From Poriferisodalis sp965116245 (GTDB taxonomy: Bacteria > Actinomycetota > Acidimicrobiia > Acidimicrobiales > Poriferisodalaceae), in NCBI GenBank assembly GCA_965116245.1, contig OZ220497.1, positions 744,001 through 808,000 on the forward strand: a stretch of 64,000 nucleotides of DNA. Direction: 5' to 3'. The notes under the pieces were generated by a model. That model was not told where the DNA came from and searched no databases. It worked only from the letters and a program-made list of their open reading frames with translations. Position numbers and translations under genes: made by a program. Of the stretch, positions 49,808 through 61,600 are shown piece after piece. Position 1 is the first letter of the stretch; each line of letters starts with the position of its first letter.

Positions 49808-50992
49808 CTACTGAATGATCTTCGTGACTCGGCCTGCGCCGACGGTGCGACCGCCCTCACGGATAGCGAAGCGCAAGCCCTCGTCCATCGCGATGGGATT
49901 GATTAGCTCAACGGTCATCTCGGTGTTGTCGCCAGGCATGCACATCTCGGTGCCCTCCGGCAGTTCTACAACACCGGTGATGTCGGTTGTCCGGAAATAG
50001 AACTGTGGCCGATAGTTGGAGAAGAAAGGCTTGTGGCGCCCACCTTCATTCTTATCGAGCACGTAAACCTGCGCTTCAAATTTGGTGTGCGGGGTGATCG
50101 CTCCCTTGCGGGTGCAGACCTGGCCGCGCTCAACCTCATCCTTGCCGGTACCGCGCAACAGCAAACCAACGTTGTCGCCCGCTTGGCCCTGGTCCAGGAT
50201 CTTGCGGAACATCTCAACACCGGTGACCGTGGTGGTCTGAGTATCGCGGATGCCGACAATCTCAACCTCGTCGCCGGAGTTAATGATGCCCTGCTCAATC
50301 TTGCCGGTCACAACTGTGCCACGACCAGTAATTGAGAAGACATCCTCAATCGGCATCAGGAACGGGCGTTCGGTATCGCGCTCGGGTTCGGGCACATACT
50401 CGTCCACCGCGTTCATCAGTTCCACGATCTGCTCGGCGGCAGCCGCGTCGCCCTCTAGCGCACCTAGCGCGGAGACGCGCACGACCGGCACATCGTCGCC
50501 CGGGAACTCGTATTCGCTTAGAAGCTCTCGGACTTCCAGCTCAACCAGCTCCAGCAGCTCCTCGTCGTCGACCATGTCAACCTTGTTCAACGCAACCACG
50601 ATGTAGGGCACGCCGACCTGACGAGCCAGCAGCACGTGCTCGCGCGTCTGAGGCATCGGACCATCAGCAGCCGACACCACCAAGATGGCGCCGTCCACTT
50701 GGGCAGCGCCGGTAATCATGTTCTTGATGTAGTCAGCGTGGCCCGGCATGTCAACGTGGGCGTAGTGCCGGTTCGCCGTCTCGTACTCAACGTGCGCTAT
50801 CGAAATGGTGATACCGCGCTCGCGCTCTTCGGGTGCCTTGTCGATCTCGTCAAAGGCAGTTGCCTGACCGCCGACCTGGTCGGCCAGCACACGGGTGATG
50901 GCAGCCGTCAGAGTCGTCTTGCCATGGTCGATGTGACCCATCGTGCCCACGTTGACGTGAGGCTTGGTCCGCTCGAATCGCTCTTTTGCCAT
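49808..50992 (-). CDS. tuf: Elongation factor Tu
   Basis: GTPase delivering aminoacyl-tRNA. 394 residues; P-loop GHIDHGKTT (19-27), GITIS switch, DMPGHADYIKNMITGAAQ, NKVDMVDDEELLELVE and the C-terminal barrel ending GRTVGAGRVTKIIQ. The usual Cys of the DCPGHAD motif is Met here. Spacing to fusA is 223 bp, so it may have its own promoter. Confidence 0.98.
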   Translation of the reverse strand: MAKERFERTKPHVNVGTMGHIDHGKTTLTAAITRVLADQVGGQATAFDEIDKAPEERERGITISIAHVEYETANRHYAHVDMPGHADYIKNMITGAAQVDGAILVVSAADGPMPQTREHVLLARQVGVPYIVVALNKVDMVDDEELLELVELEVRELLSEYEFPGDDVPVVRVSALGALEGDAAAAEQIVELMNAVDEYVPEPERDTERPFLMPIEDVFSITGRGTVVTGKIEQGIINSGDEVEIVGIRDTQTTTVTGVEMFRKILDQGQAGDNVGLLLRGTGKDEVERGQVCTRKGAITPHTKFEAQVYVLDKNEGGRHKPFFSNYRPQFYFRTTDITGVVELPEGTEMCMPGDNTEMTVELINPIAMDEGLRFAIREGGRTVGAGRVTKIIQ

Positions 50993-51150
50993 GTCGTACC
51001 CGCCTTTCGGGGTGCTGCTCGCCTATGGGGCGTGAGTGAGTGCAGGGTGGTTGTTATCGCTTAGTTGTTTCGCTGTTTTGAACGGTGTGAGGCTAGGGAT
51101 GCGGGGGCCTAGTTCCAATAGAGGTTCAGCGCCCGGCTGCGGCTCGCAGA

Positions 51151-51215
51151 CCGGGCCAGCCCAAGCCGGGCCAGCCCAAGCCAGATCAGCCCGAGCCGCA
51201 TCAGCCCAAGCCGGG

Positions 51216-51220
<5 letters not shown>
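51151..51220. repeat. 15-bp stop-containing tandem repeat (x4-5) at the fusA 3' end
   Basis: Minus-strand units TGACCCGGCTTGGGC, TGATGCGGCTCGGGC, TGATCTGGCTTGGGC, TGGCCCGGCTTGGGC, TGGCCCGG. The first TGA (51216-51218) is the fusA stop; two more in-frame TGAs follow, then the codon position changes to TGG. Confidence 0.97.
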
Positions 51221-53300
<2,080 letters not shown>

Positions 53301-53367
53301 TTCAGCGTTAGTCCAGTTGATCAGATGTCCCGATCGGCACAGTCCGGGCCGATTCGGCGGAGGTCAT

Positions 53368-53383
53368 TTACCAGTGTCAGTTA
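53368..53383. repeat. 13-bp repeat of the rpsG stop
   Basis: Minus strand: GCTGGTAACTGACACTGGTAAATGACC. The rpsG stop TAA (53381-53383) recurs 13 bp on within a partly matching unit. Confidence 0.55.
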
Positions 53384-53851
53384 CCAGCGATAGTGGGCGA
53401 AAGCCTTGTTGGCCTCTGCCATGCGGTGCGTGTCCTCGCGGCGCTTGGCGGCTGAGCCGATGCCGTTGGAAGCATCCATCAGCTCGTTCGCCAGTCGTTC
53501 CGACATGGTGCGTTCACGGCGTTCACGGGCGAAACCCACGATCCACCGGATCGCCAATGCTGTCGCACGGCGAGGACGCACCTCAACAGGCACTTGGTAG
53601 GTGGCGCCACCGACCCTGCGGCTCTTGACCTCCACTTGCGGTCGGGTGTTGTCAACCGCTCGCTTGAGAATCTCAAGCGGTTCAGCACCAGTCCGCTCAC
53701 CGATTTTGTCCATCGCCCCATACACAATGCGCTCAGCCAGCGAGCGCTTGCCGCGTCTTAGCACCTTGTTGATGAACTGCGTCACCAACGCCGAGTCATA
53801 GACAGGGTCCGCGGCTATGTCGCGGCGAATAGCGGCACCTCTGCGAGGCAT
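53381..53851 (-). CDS. rpsG: 30S ribosomal protein S7 (uS7)
   Basis: 156 residues from MPRRGAAIRRDIAADPVYDS; this ATG lies 1 bp beyond the rpsL stop, whereas the longer frame overlaps rpsL. GGATYQVPVEVRPRRATALAIRWIV is typical. Confidence 0.98.
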   Translation of the reverse strand: MPRRGAAIRRDIAADPVYDSALVTQFINKVLRRGKRSLAERIVYGAMDKIGERTGAEPLEILKRAVDNTRPQVEVKSRRVGGATYQVPVEVRPRRATALAIRWIVGFARERRERTMSERLANELMDASNGIGSAAKRREDTHRMAEANKAFAHYRW

Positions 53852-53852
53852 G

Positions 53853-54224
53853 TCAGGACTCCCGTTTGGCGCCGTAGCGCGAGCGTGCTTGGCGGCGAGC
53901 GTTAACTCCCGACGCGTCCAGCGAACCGCGGATGATCTTGTAGCGGACACCGGGCAAGTCCTTCACACGTCCACCGCGCACCAGCACGATGCTGTGCTCT
54001 TGCAGGTTGTGGCCTTCACCCGGGATGTAGGCAGTCACTTCAACTCCGCTCGTGAGTCGCACACGAGCGACTTTGCGCAGGGCCGAGTTGGGCTTTTTCG
54101 GTGTGTGTGTGTAAACGCGGGTGCAGACCCCACGGCGCTGGGGCGAGCCCTTCAGTGCGGGTGTGCGCACTTTCGTGGGCTTGGACTTGCGGCCCTTGCG
54201 GACCAGTTGCTGGATCGTCGGCAC
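53853..54224 (-). CDS. rpsL: 30S ribosomal protein S12 (uS12)
   Basis: 123 residues; PTIQQLVRKGRKSKPTKVRTPALKGSPQRRGVC, TPKKPNSALRKVARVRLT and GRVKDLPGVRYKIIRG. Lysines at both positions linked to streptomycin response (TPKKPNS and RVKDLPG) are wild type. GTG start. Confidence 0.98.
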   Translation of the reverse strand: MPTIQQLVRKGRKSKPTKVRTPALKGSPQRRGVCTRVYTHTPKKPNSALRKVARVRLTSGVEVTAYIPGEGHNLQEHSIVLVRGGRVKDLPGVRYKIIRGSLDASGVNARRQARSRYGAKRES

Positions 54225-54529
54225 CAGAACCTCGGTGATTAGGGGGCCCGTGCGATACGGGGCCGTCGGTAGTACAGGTTGATGAGTAGGGGCCGGGCGA
54301 ATCAGTCGGGCAATTCTGCCAGTCGCACAATTCTATGCAGTGTCCCACCAGACCATGCGCTGCAACCGACTAGAAGGCTAGGCAGTGTGCGCGGACACTG
54401 CAACTCCCGATTCATACCCAATTCACTCAACAGTTTCCGCTTCACTTAGGCGCAAGGCTTAGTTGCTGTTGGGTTGGTTGGCAAGAGTTGGTTGACAAGG
54501 CTCAGTTGGCGGGGGCTAGTCGGCGGGGA
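54225..54529. other. 305-bp rpoC-rpsL spacer with promoter-like and inverted-repeat sequences
   Basis: No gene. A -10-like TAGAAT (54331-54336, minus) lies about 107 bp before rpsL. The 8-mer GACACTGC or its 7-bp core occurs three times: directly before that -10 box (54338-54345) and as an inverted pair (54382-54401). The left part is the rpoC 3' array. Confidence 0.55.
54382..54401. promoter_or_regulatory. Inverted repeat upstream of rpsL
   Basis: GCAGTGT-GCGCGG-ACACTGC, a perfect 7-bp stem with a 6-nt loop. The same core recurs beside the putative rpsL -10 box. It could be an operator or the rpoC terminator stem; there is no T-run. Confidence 0.4.
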
Positions 54530-54532
54530 TCA
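54477..54532. repeat. 14-bp stop-containing tandem repeat (x4) at the rpoC 3' end
   Basis: Minus-strand units TGATCCCCGCCGAC, TAGCCCCCGCCAAC, TGAGCCTTGTCAAC, CAACTCTTGCCAAC. Stops TGA 54530-54532 (the rpoC stop), TAG 54516 and TGA 54502 are 14 bp apart, one per frame; the fourth unit has CAA. Confidence 0.96.
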
Positions 54533-57500
54533 GCTCGCGTCAACGATTGAGGGTGCGTTGCGTTGGAGCGCGGCGTCACGCAAGCCAGCCCCGTCGTTGG
54601 CCGAAGCCAGCCAGACGGCCGGGTCCTGGTCGTCTTCGGACGACCAAAACTCCATGGGCTCATAGTCGGGAGCGACTGTGTCAATGTTGCGATACAGAGT
54701 CTGTCCGGTACCGGCCGGGATCAGCTTGCCGATGATGATGTTCTCCTTGAGGCCCTTCAGATAGTCAAGGCGAGACTCAATAGCTGCTTCGGTCAGCACG
54801 CGGGTTGTCTCCTGGAAGGACGCAGCCGACAGCCACGACTCGGTCGCGAGCGACGCCTTGGTGATGCCCATGATGATGGGACGACCTTGCGCGGGGCGAC
54901 GATTCTCAGCTACGAGCTGGCGGTTGGCTTCGCGATAGTTGCGCTGATCAACTTGTTCGCCGGGTAGGAACGGAGAATCGCCTTGCTCGCCGACATACAC
55001 CCGCCTTGTCATCTGGCGCACGATCAACTCAATGTGCTTGTCGTGGATTGATACGCCCTGCTCGCGGTATACCCGCTGAACCTCTGAGACGAGGTACTGC
55101 TGAGTCTCGCGCACACCGCGAATCTCAATGAGCTCCTTCGGGTCGCGCGGTCCGTCAACCAGTGGATCACCGGCGCGGATGTCGTGGCCGTCCAATACCG
55201 CTAGACGAGATATGGACGGCACCATGTAGGTGTCTTCGGAGCCGTCGTCGCCGATGACATCAATCTGGCGTCCCCGACCGTCATCCTCGCCGATACGAAC
55301 CACACCCGAACGACGCGCTAGTACGGCCTTGCCACGCGGTGTGCGGGCTTCGAACAGCTCAACCACTCGAGGCAGACCACCAGCGATGTTTTCACCGCCA
55401 ATGACGCCGCCGGTATGGAAAGTGCGCATGGTTAGCTGTGTGCCAGGCTCGCCGATGGACTGAGCGGCAATCACTCCGACCGCTTCGCCCACCTCAATGA
55501 GCTTGCCGGTGGCCAGCGATCCGCCATAGGCCATTGCCGACACGCCAAACTCGGACTCATCTGTAAGCGGCGATAGCACCCGCACGCGCGTGATCTCAGG
55601 GTCGTCGCGCAGCGCGATCATCTCGTCCTCGCCAATCAACCGGCCCGCTTCAAGCACGGTCCCGTCGCTTAGCGTCACATCCGCCGCCAGACAGCGGCTG
55701 AACAGCCGTGTGTCAAGGTGGGTGCGCTTGTCGGGTCTGTCCGCAAAGACATCTTCGATCCACAGCCCCGCAGTTGGACCGGGGCGCTCAAACGGGTTCT
55801 CGTTGTTGACGATCAGTTCTTGGGCAACATCCACCAAACGACGAGTGAGATAACCCGAGTCGGCTGTGCGCAGCGCCGTGTCCACAAGACCTTTTCGGGC
55901 ACCTGGCGTGGAGATGAAGTACTCCAGCGTCGCTAGGCCCTCGCGGTAGGAGGACTTGATGGGGCGCGGAATGATGTCGCCGCGTGGGTTGGCGACCAGT
56001 CCGCGGATCGCGGCGATCTGGCGCACCTGCATCATGTTCCCGCGTGCACCTGAACCGACCATCATGTCAATCGGGTTGAACGTGGAGCGGGCCAGTTCAG
56101 CTTCCAGCGAGCGACGCACTTCGTCTGTGGCGTCGGTCCAGATCTCTACTTCCTTCTGGCGGCGCTCACCATCGGTGATGATGCCGCGCCGGAACTGAGT
56201 CTCAACGCGTTGCGCCTCTCCCTCATGGCGTTCCAGGATCTCCGCCTTGTCGGGCGGGGTGCGCACGTCATCAACCGAGATCGTCAGACCCGAACGGCTG
56301 GCGTAGGCGTAGCAGAGATCCTTCATTCGGTCGAGGCTGACAGAGATCTCGCTGGTGGCGTAGTTGTCGGACAACGCGCGCACGATGGTGCCCATGTCGT
56401 TCTTGCGCACCGGACGGTTAACGAACTCAAAGTCGTCGGGAAGCGTCGCGTTGAATAGCGCTCTACCTGGTGTGGTGGGTTCGTAGCCGCCGTTGCCGTC
56501 GCTCAGCCGAGGGGTGCGCCACTCAATCTGCTGCTGCAACCTGACCTGGCCGAGTTCAAGAGCCTGCTCAATTTGGTGCAAATGACGGAATACAGGCCTC
56601 AAACCTTGTCCGGCGTGCCCAGCACGCCCGGCGTGCCCGTTTAGCCCATTTGCAACATCAGCGACAGAACTGTCGTCAGAACTGTCGTCGCTGTCGCGCA
56701 ACTCTGTCAGGTAGTAGCTACCAATGAGCAAGTCTTGACTGGGTACAGTCATTGGCCGACCGTCTGCTGGGCTCAAGATGTTGTTGGCCGAGAGCATCAG
56801 CACTCGCGCTTCAGCCTGCGCTTCTGAGGACAGTGGCAGATGTACGGCCATCTGGTCGCCGTCAAAGTCAGCGTTGAAGGCAGCGCAAACGAGCGGATGA
56901 ATCTGGACCGCTTTGCCTTCCACGAGCAGTGGCTCAAAGGCCTGAATGCCTAGCCGGTGCAGCGTGGGCGCCCGGTTCAGCAACACCGGGTGCTCCTTGA
57001 TGACGTCTTCCAGCACGTCCCAGACATCGGCGCGCCGACGCTCCACCATGCGCTTGGCCGATTTGATGTTCTGGGCTATCTCCGAATCCACCAGCCGCTT
57101 CATGACAAACGGCTTAAACAACTCGAGCGCCATGAGTTTGGGTAGCCCGCACTGGTGCAGACGCAGCGTGGGTCCCGCCACGATGACCGAGCGCCCCGAG
57201 TAGTCCACGCGCTTACCGAGCAGGTTCTGACGGAAACGGCCCTGCTTGCCCTTCAACATGTCCGACAGAGACTTCAGCGCGCGGCCGCCGGGACCTGTCA
57301 CAGGACGGCCCCTCCGGCCGTTGTCAAACAGCGCGTCCACCGCCTCTTGCAGCATGCGCTTTTCGTTGTTGACGATAATCTCCGGCGCCTTAATGTCAAG
57401 CAGGCGCTTCAGACGGTTGTTGCGATTGATGACTCGCCGATACAGATCATTGAGATCGGAGGTCGCGAAACGGCCGCCGTCAAGCTGCACCATCGGCCTC

Positions 57501-58528
57501 AGATCGGGCGGGATGCACGGCACTACGTCCAGAATCATCGCCCGCGGATCGTTAATGCGTCGCCCGTGTTCGTCACGACGGTTGAACGCACTCAGGATCT
57601 TCAGACGTTTGATGGCCTTCTGCTTGCGCTGCGCTGGTAGCGGCTTGCGTCCGTCGGAGGCTTCAATGGCAGCGCGAAGCTCCGCCTCTTCTTTATCGAA
57701 GTCCATGTTGGCCATGAGATCCGCTATGGCCTCTGCACCCATGCCACCGTCGAAGTACTGACCGTAACGATCCACCAGCTCTCGCCACAGGTCTTCGTCT
57801 TCGATGATCGTCCGCTCGCGGATGCCCTCTAAAGCAGAAAAAGCGCTCTCCACCAGGTCTCTCTCAAGGGCCGCCTCTTCGTCAAGAGCCTCAAGGTCGC
57901 GTTCTGCATCACGTTCGGCGGCGCGCATATCTCGCTCTTTGGCGTTGTCGGCCTCCAGCGATTTGAGTTGCTCCTCTAGATCGGCGAGTCGCTCCGCTCG
58001 CCGCTCGGCGAGCTCGTGGTCGATGATGTCGATCTCTTCGCCCTTCTCAGCGCGCAGATGGTCCAGGTCTGCCTGCAGTTTCTCGCTATCGACTTTGGTG
58101 ACAAGGCTGGCCGCGAAGTAGATGACCCTTTCCAGCGCCTTGGCCTTGAGTTCTTGTTTGGGGTCCAGGCCGGTTAGGAAGTAGGCCAGCCAAGAGCGGG
58201 TACCGCGCAGATACCAGATGTGTACGACGGGCGCTGCCAGCTCGATGTGCCCCACGCGCTCGCGGCGCACCTTGGACCGGGTGACCTCTACGTTGCACTT
58301 CTCGCAGATGATGCCCTTGAACCGGACCCGCTTGTACTTTCCGCAGTAGCACTCCCAGTCCTTTGTGGGGCCGAAGATCTCCTCGCAAAACAAGCCTTCT
58401 TTCTCGGGCTTGAGCGTGCGATAGTTGATGGTCTCCGGCTTGCGGACTTCGCCGCTGGACTGCGCGCGGATGTCCTTAGCGGTCGCCAAACCGATCCGGA
58501 TGTCAAAGAAGTCGTTGACGTCAATCAT
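54530..58528 (-). CDS. rpoC: DNA-directed RNA polymerase subunit beta'
   Basis: 1332 residues. N-terminal zinc site CYCGKYKRVRFKGIICEKC, actinobacterial charged coiled-coil (residues ~165-260), catalytic NADFDGDQMAVH, and the bridge/trigger regions with GEPGTQLTMRTFHTGG. A short Asp/Ser/Gly/His low-complexity insert (DDSSDDSSVADV, GHAGRAGHAGQG) interrupts the region near residue 610-640. It follows rpoB by 93 bp. Confidence 0.98.
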   Translation of the reverse strand: MIDVNDFFDIRIGLATAKDIRAQSSGEVRKPETINYRTLKPEKEGLFCEEIFGPTKDWECYCGKYKRVRFKGIICEKCNVEVTRSKVRRERVGHIELAAPVVHIWYLRGTRSWLAYFLTGLDPKQELKAKALERVIYFAASLVTKVDSEKLQADLDHLRAEKGEEIDIIDHELAERRAERLADLEEQLKSLEADNAKERDMRAAERDAERDLEALDEEAALERDLVESAFSALEGIRERTIIEDEDLWRELVDRYGQYFDGGMGAEAIADLMANMDFDKEEAELRAAIEASDGRKPLPAQRKQKAIKRLKILSAFNRRDEHGRRINDPRAMILDVVPCIPPDLRPMVQLDGGRFATSDLNDLYRRVINRNNRLKRLLDIKAPEIIVNNEKRMLQEAVDALFDNGRRGRPVTGPGGRALKSLSDMLKGKQGRFRQNLLGKRVDYSGRSVIVAGPTLRLHQCGLPKLMALELFKPFVMKRLVDSEIAQNIKSAKRMVERRRADVWDVLEDVIKEHPVLLNRAPTLHRLGIQAFEPLLVEGKAVQIHPLVCAAFNADFDGDQMAVHLPLSSEAQAEARVLMLSANNILSPADGRPMTVPSQDLLIGSYYLTELRDSDDSSDDSSVADVANGLNGHAGRAGHAGQGLRPVFRHLHQIEQALELGQVRLQQQIEWRTPRLSDGNGGYEPTTPGRALFNATLPDDFEFVNRPVRKNDMGTIVRALSDNYATSEISVSLDRMKDLCYAYASRSGLTISVDDVRTPPDKAEILERHEGEAQRVETQFRRGIITDGERRQKEVEIWTDATDEVRRSLEAELARSTFNPIDMMVGSGARGNMMQVRQIAAIRGLVANPRGDIIPRPIKSSYREGLATLEYFISTPGARKGLVDTALRTADSGYLTRRLVDVAQELIVNNENPFERPGPTAGLWIEDVFADRPDKRTHLDTRLFSRCLAADVTLSDGTVLEAGRLIGEDEMIALRDDPEITRVRVLSPLTDESEFGVSAMAYGGSLATGKLIEVGEAVGVIAAQSIGEPGTQLTMRTFHTGGVIGGENIAGGLPRVVELFEARTPRGKAVLARRSGVVRIGEDDGRGRQIDVIGDDGSEDTYMVPSISRLAVLDGHDIRAGDPLVDGPRDPKELIEIRGVRETQQYLVSEVQRVYREQGVSIHDKHIELIVRQMTRRVYVGEQGDSPFLPGEQVDQRNYREANRQLVAENRRPAQGRPIIMGITKASLATESWLSAASFQETTRVLTEAAIESRLDYLKGLKENIIIGKLIPAGTGQTLYRNIDTVAPDYEPMEFWSSEDDQDPAVWLASANDGAGLRDAALQRNAPSIVDAS

Positions 58529-58621
58529 GGGTGGTACACGGCCCTGTGTCTGTGTGTGCTGTGCTGGGTGATAGGTGCTAGTGCTGGTAGTAGTGGGTTT
58601 TGAGAGAAATTGGGGCGCTGG

Positions 58622-61600
58622 TCACATGCGCTGTTGACGACGCATCTCGTCCTCCTCGTCGGTTCCACGTTCAAACCGACTGATGTCGAAGCCCAGCGAC
58701 TCTTCGGCGCGGTAGATCTCGTCGTCGCTGCTGCCTCGCAAGTTGATGGCGCCCCCCTCAACGTCACGTACCTGGACGTTCAAGCACAGCGCCAACATCT
58801 CCTCGGTGAGCACCTTGAAGCTCTCGGGAATCCCGGGTTCAGGAATGTTCTCGCCCTTGACAATTGCCTCATAGACCCGCACTCGGCCCAGCACGTCGTC
58901 GGACTTGATAGTGAGCAGCTCCTGCAGGCAGTACGCGGCCCCGTACGCCTCCAACGCCCACACTTCCATTTCACCGAAGCGCTGACCACCGAACTGCGCC
59001 TTGCCGCCTAGTGGCTGCTGGGTGATCATCGAATATGGGCCCGTGGAGCGAGCGTGGATCTTGTCGTCAACTAGGTGGGCCAGCTTCAAGATGTAGCTGT
59101 ACCCGACCATTATCGGCTCGTCGTAGGGCTCGCCGGTGCGCCCGTTGAATAACACTGTTTTGCCCGTGCGCGTCATCAGGCGCTCACCCGTAGCCGATTC
59201 TGGCCGCAAGTTCTCAAGCGTCTGTTGGATGGTGGGATGACGCCCAGCAGCTTCGACCTCATCCCAACGAGCGCCGTCAAACACTGGCGTCGCAATAAAC
59301 ACCGAGGGTTCGGTGGTGGGACGGGTCTTGCGGGCCGTGTTGCTGATCGGCTCGTTGCCGACCATCTGGGAGTCGCCATCCTTGTCGGCAGCGTTCCAAC
59401 CCCAGCGCGCTGCGTAGCCCAGGTGCGCCTCAAGTACCTGGCCTACGTTCATGCGGCTCGGCACACCTAGTGGGCTCAAAATGATGTCCACTGTCGAACC
59501 GTCTGCCAGGTACGGCATGTCTTCCACGGGGAGGATCTTGGAGATTACGCCCTTGTTGCCATGACGGCCAGCCAGCTTGTCGCCCACACTGATCTTGCGC
59601 TTTTGGGCCACATATACGCGCACGAGCTGGTTGACGCCTGGTGGCAACTCGTCATCGTTGTCGCGGCTGAGTACCCGAATGTCGGTGACGACACCGTTTT
59701 CGCCGTGAGGCACCTTTAGCGAGGTGTCACGCACCTCGCGGGCTTTCTCGCCGAATATGGCACGCAACAGCCTTTCTTCGGGTGTTAGCTCGGTTTCGCC
59801 TTTGGGCGTGACTTTGCCCACCAGCACGGCGCCCGGCTCAACCTCGGCACCGATGCGCACGATGCCGTCTTCGTCCAGGTCCGCGAGGATGTCGTCGGAC
59901 AGATTCGGGATGTCCCGAGTGATCTCCTCGGGCCCCAACTTGGTATCGCGCGCATCAATCTCGTACTCGTGAATGTGAATTGACGTAAGCACGTCGTCCT
60001 TCACTAGACGCTCAGACAAGATGATGGCGTCCTCGAAGTTGTAGCCCTCCCAAGACATGTAGGCCACTAGGAGGTTCTTGCCTAGCGCTAGTTCTCCGTG
60101 ATCAGTTGAGGGGCCATCTGCAATCACCTGACCCGCGGACACGCTGTCGCCGGGCTTTACGAGGGGCTTTTGGTTGATGCAGGTGTCCTGGTTGGAGCGC
60201 CGGAACTTGAGCAGCGGGTAGAAATCTTCTTCGCCGTCTGGGGTCTCCAGCACGATGTGGTCGCCGGTGACCTCCACCGCCGTGCCGTCGCTCTCAGACA
60301 GCACCATCTCTGCCGCATCGGCCATGGCAACGCCTTCAATACCTGTGCCGATATAGGGCGCTTCGGCTCGCAGCAACGGCACCGCCTGACGCTGCATGTT
60401 GGCGCCCATGAGGGCCCGGTTGGCGTCGTCATGCTCGAGGAACGGGATCAGCGCGGTAGCTACCGACACGATCTGTTTCGGCGAGACGTCCATGAGTTGG
60501 ACTTCGGATGCTGGCACGTAGCTGATTTCGGTGGTGGCAGCGAAGTAGGTATCGCGCTCCATTTGTAGGCGCAGGTCTTCCAGGCTGGCGCCTTGGGGGC
60601 TCTTGCGCACGAGTACTCGAGCGTTACGGAATGATCCGTCGGGGTTGAGCGGCGCATTGGCCTGCGCTACCACATACTGCTCTTCCTCATCTGCCGTCAA
60701 ATAGCGCACCTCGCGGGTGGCCTTGCCGTCGCGCACAACTCGGTATGGCGATTCCAAAAAGCCGAACTCGTTGACGCGCGCGAACGTGGCCAGTGCCCCG
60801 ATCAGGCCGATGTTGGGACCTTCGGGGGTCTCAATCGGGCACATGCGGCCGTAGTGGCTGAAATGCACATCGCGCACCTCAAAGCCCGCTCGCTCTCGCG
60901 ACAAGCCACCTGGGCCGAGCGCGGACAGGCGACGCCGGTGCGTGAGGCCCGACAGTGGGTTCACCTGGTCCATGAACTGGCTTAGCTGACTGGTGCCAAA
61001 AAACTCCTTCGTGGCAGCCACGACCGGTCGAATGTTGATCAGCGTTTGCGGCGTAATGGCCTCAACGTCTTGGGTTGTCATGCGCTCGCGCACAACTCGT
61101 TCCATACGACTGAGGCCAATACGTACCTGGTTCTGGATCAGCTCGCCGACCGAACGAATGCGACGGTTAGCAAAGTGGTCTTGGTCGTCCAGCCGGTAGC
61201 CAGGTTCAGCGTTCGCCAGATGCAACAAGTAGCTAGCGGTGGCCAGAACCTCGCTACGTGTAAGCACCGTGGCATCAGGATCGGGGCGGATCAACTCGGG
61301 ATACTCAAGCGCGTCGGGGTGGTCGGCGTCAACGAGTGTCAAGCCGAACAGCTCCGACACGCGGTCCAGCTCGGGCCCCAACTTGCGGTTCAGCTTGTAA
61401 CGACCGACCTTGGACAGCGAGTAGCGGCGCTCGTCAAAGAAGGCGTTCTGGAAGTAGTTGGACGCGGCATCAGGTGTTGCCACTTCGCCGGGACGCACCC
61501 GCTTGTAAAGCTCCAGCAGCGACTCCTGCTGTGTAGGTGCGACATCTCTGTCTTTCTCCCACTGCGGCTCCAAGAAGTCGAAGTGCTCGACGAAGCGTTC

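Noticed and set aside
60900..61000. Rifampicin-resistance change in RpoB (MDQVNP instead of MDQNNP)
   Set aside because: This position varies naturally among bacteria; the main resistance residues are wild type.
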